DNA of 64,000 nucleotides from Symsagittifera roscoffensis. Its lineage: Eukaryota; Xenacoelomorpha; Acoela; Convolutidae. Where the stretch lies: the NCBI RefSeq assembly GCF_963678635.1, contig NC_087065.1:62088754-62152753 (forward strand), written 5' to 3'. Position 1 is the stretch's first letter; each line of letters opens with the position of its first letter. The translations under genes were made by a program, and so were the position numbers. Under the pieces are notes generated by a model, which had not been told where the DNA came from, made no database searches, and worked only from the letters and a program-made list of their open reading frames with translations. Positions 1 through 11,444 of this stretch are shown one piece after another.

Positions 1-3000
1 AGCAAGCTATTCGTTAAAATTTTGTTAGGCAACTTAATCAAGCTACGGAACTTTGAGATACTTCATGTGAGTTATTTCATGAAGAAAATCGGACGGCGAA
101 AAAATCAATTTTTCTATTGAAGTCAAACAGGCAATGAAATTTCAAAAAAGTTATGTTATTTCATAGAGCAAATCGCTCCGCGAAAATAACAAGTTTTGCT
201 TAAGCAAGCTATTCAAGTATTTCATATAGAGAATCAGTTTGCAAAATTTAGTTTTCCTACGCAAGCTATTCATGTAAGGAAACTTTGGGATATTTAAAGT
301 TATAACATAGAATTAATTCGTTTGCGAAAAATTGAAGTAGTTCTAAGCAGGCTATGAACTATAACAAGTAAATTCATAGGCCGAATCGGTTCGTGAAAAA
401 CTAAAATTTTCTTAGCAAGCTACTCAAGCTATGAAATCGGTTTGGGAAAAAAAAATCCAAGCAAGCAAGAAGGTAAGAAGAGAAGATAAGAAGAGACGCG
501 AAAAGAATTGATTCAACTGATTTTGATAAGCTAGTTATCAACCGGAATAAAAGTCTTTATTCCAGTTTGATAACGCTTGCTTATCGCAAGCACAAAAGCT
601 ATCTCATGGAGCGAACCGTATGGTGAAATGTTAGTTTTTGTGTGCAAGCTATTCAAGCAAGGAGATACTTTAAGTTAATTCATAGAAAAAGTAGGCAAAT
701 CAAGAAATGAAACTTCAGAGAGAGAATCCGTCCGTGCGAAATCTGAGTTTTTTAAGCAAGCTTTTGATGCTAAGAAACTTTGAACCTTTTTGTCGAATCG
801 CCAAAAGTTAAAAGTTTTCTCAGCAAGCTATTCAAGTTATTTGATAACGAGAATTGGTTCGCAGAGCAACCGAACTTTTCTATTTAAGCTACTCAGCGAA
901 AATCTTCGAAACATTTCTGGTTATTTCATAGATCGAATCTCTCCGCACGAAAACAAGTTTTTCTTGAGCAAGTCTTTAAAACATTGAAAGATATAAAGGC
1001 GTTTCAAATTTTAAGTGATTTTAGACGGATCGGTTCGGGAACAGTTTTAAGTTTCCTCCGCAAGCTATTTAAAACATGAAACTTGGAAAGATTTCAAATT
1101 ATTTTAAAGACCAAATCGGTTCGGGAAACATAAGTGTTTTTTTTAAGCAAGCTATTCGTTAAAATTTTGTTAGGCAACTTAATCAAGCTACGGAACTTTG
1201 AGATACTTCATGTGAGTTATTTCATGAAGAAAATCGGACGGCGAAAAAATCAATTTTTCTATTGAAGTCAAACAGGCAATGAAATTTCAAAAAAGTTATG
1301 TTATTTCATAGAGCAAATCGCTCCGCGAAAATATCAAATTTTGCTTAAGCAAGCTATTCAAGTATTTCATACAGAGAATCAGTTCGCAAAATTTAGTTTT
1401 CCTACGCAAGCTATTCATGTAAGGAAACTTTGGGATATTTAATGTTATAACATAGAATTAATTCGTTTGCGAAAAACTGAAGTAGTTCTAAGCAGGCTAT
1501 GAACTATAACAAGTAAATTCATAGGCCGAATTGGTTCGTGAAAAACTAAAATTTTCTTAGCAAGCTACTCAAGCTATGAAATCGGTTTGAGAAAAAAATT
1601 CCAAGCAAGCAAGAAGGTAAGAAGAGAAGATAAGAAGAGACGCGAAAAGAATTGATTCAACTGATTTTGATAAGCTAGTTATCAACCGGAATAAAAGTCT
1701 TTATTCCAGTTTGATAACGCTTGCTTATCGCAAGCACAAAAGCTATCTCATGGAGCGAACCGTATGGTGAAATGTTAGTTTTTGTGTGCAAGCTATTCAA
1801 GCAAGGAGATACTTTAAGTTAATTCATAGAAAAAGTAGGCAAATCAAGAAATGAAACTTCAGAGAGAGAATCCGTCCGTGCGAAATCTGAGTTTTTTAAG
1901 CAAGCTTTTGATGCTAAGAAACTTTGAACCTTTTTGTCGAATCGCCAAAAGTTAAAAGTTTTCTCAGCAAGCTATTCAAGTTATTTGATAACGAGAATTG
2001 GTTCGCAGAGCAACCGAACTTTTCTATTTAAGCTACTCAGCGAAAATCTTCGAAACATTTCTGGTTATTTCATAGATCGAATCTCTCCGCACGAAAACAA
2101 GTTTTTCTTGAGCAAGTCTTTAAAACATTGAAAGCTATAAAGGCGTTTCAAATTTTAAGTGATTTTAGACGGATCGGTTCGGGAACAGTTTTAAGTTTCC
2201 TCCGCAAGCTATTTAAAACATGAAACTTTGAAAGATTTCAAATTATTTTAAAGACCAAATCAGTTCGGGAAACATAAGTGTTTTTTTAAGCAAGCTATTC
2301 GTTAAAATTTTGTTAGGCAACTTAATCAAGCTACGGAACTTTGAGATACTTCATGTGAGTTATTTCATGAAGAAAATCGGACGGCGAAAAAATCAATTTT
2401 TCTATTGAAGTCAAACAGGCAATGAAATTTCAAAAAAGTTATGTTATTTCATAGAGCAAATCGCTCCGCGAAAATATCAAATTTTGCTTAAGCAAGCTAT
2501 TCAAGTATTTCATACAGAGAATCAGTTTGCAAAATTTAGTTTTCCTACGCAAGCTATTCATGTAAGGAAGCTTTGGGATATTTAATGTTATAACATAGAA
2601 TTAATTCGTTTGCGAAAAATTGAAGTAGTTCTAAGCAGGCTATGAACTATAACAAGTAAATTCATAGGCCGAATCGGTTCGTGAAAAACTAAAATTTTCT
2701 TAGCAAGCTACTCAAGCTATGAAATCGGTTTGAGAAAAAAAATTCCAAGCAAGCAAGAAGGTAAGAAGAGAAGATAAGAGACGCGAAAAGAATTGATTCA
2801 ACTGATTTTGATAAGCTAGTTATCAACCGGAATAAAAGTCTATATTCCAGTTTGATAACGCTTGCTTATCGCAAGGACAAAAGCTATCTCATGGAGCGAA
2901 CCGTATGGCGAAATGTTAGTTTTTGTGTGCAAGCTATTCAAGCAAGGAGATACTTTAAGTTAATTCATAGAAAAAGTAGGCAAATCAAGAAATGAAACTT

Positions 3001-5713
3001 CAGAGAGAGAATCCGTCCGTGCGAAATCTGAGTTTTTTAAGCAAGCTTTTGATGCTAAGAAACTTTGAACCTTTTTGTCGAATCGCCAAAAGTTAAAAGT
3101 TTTCTCAGCAAGCTATTCAAGTTATTTGATAACGAGAATTGGTTCGCAGAGCAACCGAACTTTTCTATTTAAGCTACTCAGCGAAAATCTTCGAAACATT
3201 TCTGGTTATTTCATAGATCGAATCTCTCCGCACGAAAACAAGTTTTTCTTGAGCAAGTCTTTAAAACATTGAAAGCTATAAAGGCGTTTCAAATTTTAAG
3301 TGATTTTAGACGGATCGGTTCGGGAACAGTTTTAAGTTTCCTCCGCAAGCTATTTAAAACATGAAACTTTGAAAGATTTCAAATTATTTTAAAGACCAAA
3401 TCGGTTCGGGAAACATAAGTGTTTTTTTAAGCAAGCTATTCGTTAAAATTTTGTTAGGCAACTTAATCAAGCTACGGAACTTTGAGATACTTCATGTGAG
3501 TTATTTCATGAAGAAAATCGGACGGCGAAAAAATCAATTTTTCTATTGAAGTCAAACAGGCAATGAAATTTCAAAAAAGTTATGTTATTTCATAGAGCAA
3601 ATCGCTCCGCGAAAATATCAAATTTTGCTTAAGCAAGCTATTCAAGTATTTCATACAGAGAATCAGTTCGCAAAATTTAGTTTTCCTACGCAAGCTATTC
3701 ATGTAAGGAAACTTTGGGATATTTAATGTTATAACATAGAATTAATTCGTTTGCGAAAAACTGAAGTAGTTCTAAGCAGGCTATGAACTATAACAAGTAA
3801 ATTCATAGGCCGAATTGGTTCGTGAAAAACTAAAATTTTCTTAGCAAGCTACTCAAGCTATGAAATCGGTTTGAGAAAAAAATTCCAAGCAAGCAAGAAG
3901 GTAAGAAGAGAAGATAAGAAGAGACGCGAAAAGAATTGATTCAACTGATTTTGATAAGCTAGTTATCAACCGGAATAAAAGTCTTTATTCCAGTTTGATA
4001 ACGCTTGCTTATCGCAAGCACAAAAGCTATCTCATGGAGCGAACCGTATGGTGAAATGTTAGTTTTTGTGTGCAAGCTATTCAAGCAAGGAGATACTTTA
4101 AGTTAATTCATAGAAAAAGTAGGCAAATCAAGAAATGAAACTTCAGAGAGAGAATCCGTCCGTGCGAAATCTGAGTTTTTTAAGCAAGCTTTTGATGCTA
4201 AGAAACTTTGAACCTTTTTGTCGAATCGCCAAAAGTTAAAAGTTTTCTCAGCAAGCTATTCAAGTTATTTGATAACGAGAATTGGTTCGCAGAGCAACCG
4301 AACTTTTGTATTTAAGCTACTCAGCGAAAATCTTCGAAACATTTCTGGTTATTTCATAGATCGAATCTCTCCGCACGAAAACAAGTTTTTCTTGAGCAAG
4401 TCTTTAAAACATTGAAAGCTATAAAGGCGTTTCAAATTTTAAGTGATTTTAGACGGATCGGTTCGGGAACAGTTTTAAGTTTCCTCCGCAAGCTATTTAA
4501 AACATGAAACTTTGAAAGATTTCGAATTATTTTGAAGACCAAATCAGTTCGGGAAAAATAAGTGTTTTTTTAAGCAAGCTATTCGTTAAAATTTTGTTAG
4601 GCAACTTAATCAAGCTACGGAACTTTGAGATACTTCATGTGAGCTATTTCATGAAGAAAATCGGACGGCGAAAAAATCAATTTTTCTATTGAAGTCAAAC
4701 AGGCAATGAAATTTCAAAAAAGTTATGTTATTTCATAGAGCAAATCGCTCCGCGAAAATATCAAATTTTGCTTAAGCAAGCTATTCAAGTATTTCATACA
4801 GAGAATCAGTTTGCAAAATTTAGTTTTCCTACGCAAGCTATTCATGTAAGGAAGCTTTGGGATATTTAATGTTATAACATAGAATTAATTCGTTTGCGAA
4901 AAATTGAAGTAGTTCTAAGCAGGCTATGAACTATAACAAGTAAATTCATAGGCCGAATCGGTTCGTGAAAAACTAAAATTTTCTTAGCAAGCTACTCAAG
5001 CTATGAAATCGGTTTGAGAAAAAAAATTCCAAGCAAGCAAGAAGGTAAGAAGAGAAGATAAGAGACGCGAAAAGAATTGATTCAACTGATTTTGATAAGC
5101 TAGTTATCAACCGGAATAAAAGTCTATATTCCAGTTTGATAACGCTTGCTTATCGCAAGCACAAAAGCTATCTCATGGAGCGAACCGTATGGCGAAATGT
5201 TAGTTTTTGTGTGCAAGCTATTCAAGCAAGGAGATACTTTAAGTTAATTCATAGAAAAAGTCGGCAAATCAAGAAATGAAACTTCAGACAGAGAATCCGT
5301 CCGTGCGAAATCTGAGTTTTTTAAGCAAGCTTTTGATGCTAAGAAACTTTGAACCTTTTTGTCGAATCGCCAAAAGTTAAAAGTTTTCTCAGCAAGCTAT
5401 TCAAGTTATTTGATAACGAGAATTGGTTCGCAGAGCAACCGAACTTTTCTATTTAAGCTACTCAGCGAAAATCTTCGAAACATTTCTGGTTATTTCATAG
5501 ATCGAATCTCTCCGCACGAAAACAAGTTTTTCTTGAGCAAGTCTTTAAAACATTGAAAGCTATAAAGGCGTTTCAAATTTTAAGTGATTTTAGACGGATC
5601 GGTTCGGGAACAGTTTTAAGTTTCCTCCGCAAGCTATTTAAAACATGAAACTTTGAAAGATTTCAAATTATTTTAAAGACCAAATCGGTTCGGGAAACAT
5701 AAGTGTTTTTTTA
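1..5713. repeat. Satellite array, five ~1142-bp units
   Basis: Five head-to-tail units begin at 1, 1146, 2289, 3430 and 4573 (lengths 1145, 1143, 1141, 1143, 1141) and differ by only a few bases each. The array runs off the left edge of the window. Each unit is itself built from many diverged ~60-80-bp sub-repeats sharing the elements AGCAAGCTATTCAAG, ATGAAACTTTG and AATCGGTTCGCGAAAA. Each unit also has a hairpin around its position 530-580 and a second short stem GCTTGC..GCAAGC. Units 2 and 4 share variants, as do units 3 and 5, so the array has a two-unit period of about 2284 bp. A 65-codon frame recurs in every unit but opens with TTG, so I do not call it a gene. Confidence 0.97.
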
Positions 5714-6975
5714 AGCAAGCTATTCGTTAAAATTTTGAAATGAAGCGATTCGTTTTTCAGCGATTCGTTTTGCCATCCACATGATGAAATTTGAAATTAC
5801 TTCGTGGAGCGATTGACATGAATTCGCTTACTCCAGACTGAATTGGTTAGTGAACATTTTAGTTTCCTCAGCAAGTTATTCAAGCCATGAACTTTGAAAT
5901 ATTTCAAGTTATTTTATAGACTGAATTGGTTCGGCGAAAATTTTTTTTTGAAGGAAGCTATGAAACTTTGAAACAAAACAAATCGGATAGCGAAATTAGA
6001 AGTTTTCGGTTTAAACCAATCAAGCGATGAAAAACTGAACTTGTTGAAGCAAAAAGCAAATCGGTCCGCAAAAATCAAGTTTTTTCAGCAATTTTTAATG
6101 CAAGCTATGAAATTTTGAAACAAAACAAATCGGATACCGAAAGTTAACATTTTCGGTTTAAGCCGATCAAACGATGAAAAATAGAAAGTATTTGAGGTTG
6201 TTTTCAAAATCAAATCGAACCGCAAAAAATGTTCGGCAACTTAATCAAGCTACGGAACTTTGAGATACTTCATGTGAATTATTTCATGAAGAAAATCGGA
6301 CGGCGAAAAAATCAATTTTTCTATTGAAGTCAAACAGGCAATGAAATTTCAAAAAAGTTATGTTATTTCATAGAGCAAATCGCTCCGCGAAAATATCAAG
6401 TTTTGCTTAAGCAAGCTATTCAAGTATTTTATACAGAGAATCAGTTTGCAAAATTTAGTTTTCCTACGCAAGCTATTCATGTAAGGAAACTTTGGGATAT
6501 TTAAAGTTATAACATAGAATTAATTCGTTTGCGAAAAATTGAAGTAGTTCTAAGCAGGCTATGAACTATAACAATTAAATTCATAGGCCGAATCGGTTCG
6601 TGAAAAACTAAAATTTTCTTAGCAAGCTACTCAAGCTATGAAATCGCTTTGGGAAAAAAATTCCAAGCAAGCAACTCAAGCTATGAAGCTTTGAAATAAT
6701 TCAAGTTGTTTCAAAGAGCTTCAATAGGTGAAAAGTTCGCGTTTCAAAGCAAGCAATAGAGCTATGAAATAATTCAAGTTATTTTATAGACTTGATCGGT
6801 TTGCGAAAAACTTAAATAGTTACAAGCAAGCTATTCAAGCAATGAAACTTTGCAATATTCCAAGTTGATTCATAGACAAACTCGGTTTTTTCTAGGCAAA
6901 TTTTTCAAACGATTAAAATTCGAAACACTTCAACCTATTTCATGGCACAAGTCATTTCGCGAAAAAAATGTTTTT
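5714..6975. repeat. Decayed edge of the satellite array
   Basis: The sixth unit stops after about 25 bases (5714-5738). It is followed by diverged sub-repeats with the same vocabulary (GAATTGGTTCG, AAGCAAGCTATT, TATGAAACTTTGAAA). A recognisable piece of the main unit returns at about 6231-6665, matching the first ~480 bases of a unit with scattered changes. Then come further degenerate sub-repeats to about 6975. This is the usual picture at the edge of a tandem array, where homogenisation fails. Confidence 0.9.
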
Positions 6976-7956
6976 TCTAAGCATGGAGGTTCTGTTTTTA
7001 GTTGATTTGTTTCGCCAAATTTTCGTCAAGTGCTGTCTAGCGTTCTACTTGAATTGAGTTCATTTTGTTTAGAGAGTTTCAGACTTTTTTCATAAAAAAT
7101 TGTAGAATATTTCAGACTTTGAATTATTCGATCGTTGCTCTGAATGATTTTTAGACATTCTGATCTAAGCCTTTCTAAATGTTGCTCTCGATAGCCCCTA
7201 AAATTTAATATATAAGAAGATAGAACGCAATCAATCGATCTTCTTTTCTGCGATTTTTGTTTGGGCGTTCAATGTTTCGAGGAAACGGCAAATGACAAAG
7301 TTTAACGCTCGAACCCTTCTGAAAAATTGTTCCCTAGAGAATCTTAATGATGTAGGGTAATTGTACACCTTTATACATTCAAACCAAAAAATGAGACAAA
7401 ATTTGACATTTTTTCTACTATGAACCTGGTTTTGTTTATGTGGTTTCAATTTTGGTCATCCATATTCAATGATGAATGAGGCAAACGATAATATCGAATT
7501 GAAACTAGTCAAACAGAGAAAAAAGTTCTAAGCTATCCAATCTTGAAGCCGCAAATTTTCAGTTCTAAGCTTTCCAAATTTTCAAGCCGCCATTGAAAAT
7601 CAATACACCTAAACCTAATTTACCATGAAAATCGAGAAAAACTCTTCCTCCTGTATATTGCGTAAAGTTCTTCTTTAAGATGTAATTAATTTTTAGGAGT
7701 CTCCCGTATTATGTATGCATACTTACTTTAAAAACGTTGTTTTCCGACCATGTACCATATCTTACTCGACTTTGACGTGTCTGAGGCACCTAATTTTGCG
7801 CTGAAAACTGTTATAAATTTCACTCTCAGTCAGTGGTCGAAACAAACGAAACAAATGTCTTTGTTTGGCAAACCAAAATCGACCATTTTTGGGTTTTTGA
7901 TCAATCAAAATTTACACAAAAAACTATCGGATCAATTGCTGAAACTACACTGAAAG
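6976..7956. other. AT-rich DNA without a recognisable gene
   Basis: Short frames on both strands (60-70 codons) show no recognisable motif and start at non-ATG codons or within low-complexity sequence. I see no conserved domain, tRNA or clear repeat here. Confidence 0.6.
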
Positions 7957-8159
7957 GAGCCTCTTATACAGCCAAAAAAGTTTTAAAAGGGTACAATCTC
8001 TAAAAATTAGTATAGATATATTTATTTTCGCTTGATAGCCAATAAAGTCATGTTTACTATATAAATACCATTTTTATTGGAAAAAAAATTTAAAACGTTT
8101 TGCTCAAATGTTTAGAGATTACATCTTTCTTAAACTTTGTTTGGCTATATAAGAGGCTC
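7957..8159. mobile_element. Fold-back MITE-like element with ~48-bp inverted ends
   Basis: The left end (7957-8005) begins GAGCCTCTTATACAGCC and continues through AATCTCTAAA. The right end (8110-8159) is its imperfect reverse complement, TTTAGAGATT...GGCTATATAAGAGGCTC. About 100 bp of AT-rich DNA lie between, with no coding capacity. Long terminal inverted repeats around a short non-coding core are typical of non-autonomous DNA transposons. I could not identify a clean target-site duplication, and the inverted symmetry continues weakly into the flanks (AAAG / CTTT). Confidence 0.75.
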
Positions 8160-9108
8160 ACTTTGGTTTAGTTTTATCAGCAATAGGTCCACTAGTTTCG
8201 GCGTAGTTTTTGATTGACTTCGAAAAACTTATAATGTTCGGCTAGGGGTTAAATTTTGGGCCCGAATTTTGCCAAATAAATTGCGCCAAATTACTTCTGA
8301 TGAAATTCTAAGCAAGTTTTGTCATCATTTTATGTCTAAAGTCAACCAAATTTGAGAAAAACGCGTTTCAGATTTTTTTAATGCGTTTTGTCCGGATAAT
8401 TTGTATTAGTACTGTACAGTACCTGACGAAAAATCAAACAATTCTTCGAAAATTTTAGAAAAATTGATATCATCAAACATATTTCTATTGTAACTAGAAA
8501 TCTAATATTCATTAGCTTCATACTTCAAATGCATCAAAACTTTGCTGTGGTTCTCTGTCTGGCGAGCATGACACCTTTTTTTCATAGAAAGAACTTCAGA
8601 ATTGGTATATCAAGCTAAAAAAAATCACTGAATTTCCTGAAACTTGATATTAATTAACAAATATTATTTAAAGTTTACAGGCAGTGTAGAAAATAAACAT
8701 TTGTTTTTACAAAGACAATAGCTACTATTATTGCACAAAGACAAATTTAAAAGATCTTAAATGTTTTACATGATAGTTTTCCGTACGATACTTGTCTTGG
8801 GTCCTTCTTAAATTGGTTTAAAAAAATTATTTTTTTTTTATGTAGAATACATAACATTTGCGAATAGTTGCTCAATTAATTGATGATCAATATGCAATAA
8901 ACTACCTTTTCTAAAAAAACCTTTTTTTGCATTTGCAGAAAACGTTGTGAACAAATTTATTTGTTCTCTCATGCAATTAAAGTTTTGCTTTTGGTAAATC
9001 GAGCCCACTTTTAATAAGCAGAAAAGCAGGGTTTTGCTTTTTTTAGAAAATGGTGAATGTATAATAATGATCTAATCAACCAAAAAATGAAAAAAAAAAA
9101 ATTTAAGC
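8160..9108. other. AT-rich DNA without a recognisable gene
   Basis: No supported reading frame, RNA gene or tandem repeat is visible. Several homopolymer runs are present. Confidence 0.55.
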
Positions 9109-9650
9109 TCAGAGTTTTAAATTTGCCGAAGATTGAAATTTGGACACACCATAGCAGGCTTTAATGGCCCAGCTGAGTTGTTTTTCTAGCGTAATGATTA
9201 GATTTTCTGATATCGTACTGAAAATCACAGCCGAATATTGTAAATGATTGAGTACTAGACAATTATTGAGCATTGATTTTAAATTTGATGGCACAATTTG
9301 CTGTTGTGTAGATGGTTTTGATACCCTCTGTCATTTTTTTTAAAAATGCTTTTAACCTGTTTTTGGTGTAATAGTTGGTTGTTAATAATTTGCCTAAATA
9401 TTTAACTTTAATGACCTCGTTTATAATTTGATCACCAACTTGAACAGTTTCTTGATTTTTTTTCTTTAAACTAATCCCAAAAACGAAAAAATCGAGTTTT
9501 ATTCTGATTGATTTTCGAATTGTTGATCAAAATAGTTCAATAATTTAAGGATGTTATTTTCCAAACTCTCTTTGCATTTGCAAATTTTTTGACCGTCACT
9601 CAGCAGTGTTATATCATTTGCATATTGTTTACCGTTTTGTACATATCAAT
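9109..9650 (-). pseudogene. LINE reverse-transcriptase relic (YADD box to C-terminus)
   Basis: Read on the minus strand from about 9650, the sequence encodes a stretch with QYANDITLLSDGQ, the position of the RT catalytic YADD box, here with the first Asp changed to Asn. It is followed by a helix-rich segment ending LLNYFDQQ. After a frame break at about 9500, a second stretch has VGDQIINEVIKVKYLG, a pattern common downstream of the active site in non-LTR elements. After another stop, a third has LNHLQYSAVIFSTIS and IKACYGV, the usual LINE C-terminal thumb-like region. Three frames and stop codons show it is dead. I infer a jockey/CR1/RTE-like non-LTR element but cannot assign the clade. Confidence 0.75.
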
Positions 9651-10248
9651 GACATATAGATTAAATTTAACAACTACTTCAAAAAAAATATTGTTAACAG
9701 CTCATGTAACTTCATACCAATAAGTCTTTAGTTAACCATGAACAAAAAAGGTGAACTTTAATAACTAGCTCCTGGAAATGAAATAGAGAGATAAACCGAA
9801 ATTGATTGATTCTGACCTGTCAAATGCTCAGTGATGAAATGGTAGAGCCATCAGAGAGTTTAAAGAGATTATCAAATATCCAAGAGATTATAAACTATTC
9901 TAACAAGAAGATATCTACATAACCCTACTGAAATCAGACAAAAGCTGGTAACTAGAACAATTCAATTGGAACTATTTGCTGACAATCATAGATTTCCGGA
10001 AGGGGAACGGAAACAGGTGCAAAAACAGCCTATTTCTGAAAAACTGACCCTATACGAAGTCAGTGCTATTAATTTTTATGAATTACAGGAATACATCAAA
10101 AATACTTGCATCTACAAAGAAAATTGCCGCCGCACAAAAAAAATTCACTATATGGCAATTAATCCGACAAATTTCTCTCGTTCAATTTCAAAAGTTAAAT
10201 TTCTCTCGGAATTTCTGTTTATAACTTCATACATACTGAAAAAAACAA
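9651..10248. other. AT-rich DNA without a recognisable gene
   Basis: A 127-codon frame on the plus strand starts here (9966) but crosses the tRNA-like sequence beginning at 10249 and has no recognisable motif. I regard it as chance. Confidence 0.5.
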
Positions 10249-10320
10249 GGCCCGGGCGGGACTCGAACCTCGGAACCTTAGGGTACAACCGTTACTTCAA
10301 GGCCAAGTGGGAAGCAGTCT
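10249..10320 (-). repeat. tRNA-derived sequence (SINE head or tRNA pseudogene)
   Basis: On the minus strand there is an A-box-like TGGCCTTGAAGTAACGG and a good B-box GGTTCGAGTCC, at tRNA-like spacing. The acceptor and T stems do not pair well. This fits a decayed tRNA or the head of a tRNA-derived SINE rather than a working tRNA. Similar tRNA-like pieces recur at about 12.6, 21.5, 21.9, 31.4, 31.6, 32.2, 34.45 and 37.5 kb. Confidence 0.5.
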
Positions 10321-11264
10321 CAAAACTGCTAACATTCAGTAACAAATAACTTCAACTTCAACATCAGATGTAAGCGAAGTTGTTTACGGGGAAAAAGTCT
10401 AGTTACCGATTACGAGACACTTACTTTTTTCAAGTATATAGAAAAAAATCTTTTTGATGGCATTCATGAAGAGTATGGTCGGAACATTCTGTGCTACTTG
10501 CACAACAACCGGCTATCCTTTTCTTGGCTCAATTTTTTAGTTAAATGTGCAACTGAATTAAGATAAACTGCAAAGACTGATCTATCCCTTCGTCTTAATT
10601 AGTCTGAAAAATAGAAAAATCAGAAAAAAAATTAAACAGTTCAAATGCTATACTATTATCGGACTGAATCTTATAAAGCCGCCATAAAAGCGACAAGTCT
10701 TGGACAGGCACTCCTGAAGCTCAAAAAATGTACATCCGTTGAGTCGAAATTAATACACAGAGGCGAAGCTGAACTTCGCACCACTTGCGATGCAGTGATC
10801 GAAAAAAAAAATGGTCGAAAAAACTAAGTAAAGTAAAAAAATCTTAGATCTAGAAACCACAAACACATTAATACAATAGAATGTAACCTTAACATCGGAA
10901 AACTTGATAGGCGGTATAAAAAACCGACAATGTCTGAGCAGAAACCCTTGAAGCCGAAAAAAAAAATTCGGAAAAAATCAGAACTATAAAAAACTGTTAA
11001 GCTCACCCCTCTCAAAAGGCACACAAAAAAACTTTTTTCGCTCATCAAACGAAGTAATATGGAGCCACTAAGGTGATGTAAAATATGCCGAAATCTATTA
11101 AACCGAAAAAAAATGGAAAAACAAACAAAAATGAAATTTTAACAAAGCGAGTGGGTTAAATTACAACCAACATTAAAAAAAACTAATTTCGAATAGGCCA
11201 TATACTTGACATCCTAATATGCTCAAAATATCTCTGTTGCAAAAAAGGCCTAGTTGATGAGTGA
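10321..11264. repeat. Dispersed small hairpin repeats in AT-rich DNA
   Basis: Two families recur here. At about 10375-10430 is a copy of the GTTGTTTACGGGGAAAAAGTC family. At about 10750-10800 is the family whose core is AGGCGAAGCTGAACTTCGC followed by ACCACTTGCGAT, a short palindrome. Other copies of the second family are at about 21800, 25335, 31738 and 32840. No gene is supported in this interval. Confidence 0.55.
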
Positions 11265-11444
11265 GTCCAGGATTCAGGAGATGAGTCCTGCTCCTAAAGT
11301 TATTTACGGGAAAGAAAAGTATAGTACCCGATTGCAATACCCTTGCAATCGCAAGTCCAGGATTCAGGAGATGAGTCCTGCTCCTAAAGTTATTTACGGG
11401 AAAGAAAAGTATAGTACCCGATTGCAATACCCTTGCAATCGCAA
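11265..11444. repeat. Exact 90-bp tandem duplication of a dispersed hairpin repeat
   Basis: 11265-11354 is repeated at 11355-11444 with no differences that I can see. Each copy has GTCCAGGATTCAGGAGATGA, then TTATTTACGGGAAAG, then AGTACCCGATTGCAATACC and CTTGCAATCGCAAG. The same family occurs at about 12335-12395, 26036-26085, 27315-27388, 34560-34866, 37671-37715 and the duplicated counterparts near 40.6-40.9 and 43.98 kb. Its 3' core CCCTTGCTTATCGCAAGGG forms a 7-bp stem. Confidence 0.85.

Noticed and set aside
790-987. A 65-codon frame repeated in all five satellite units
   Set aside because: It starts at TTG, lies wholly inside a satellite and is conserved only because whole units are nearly identical. 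One substitution (Leu to Val) in unit 4 gives no sign of selection.
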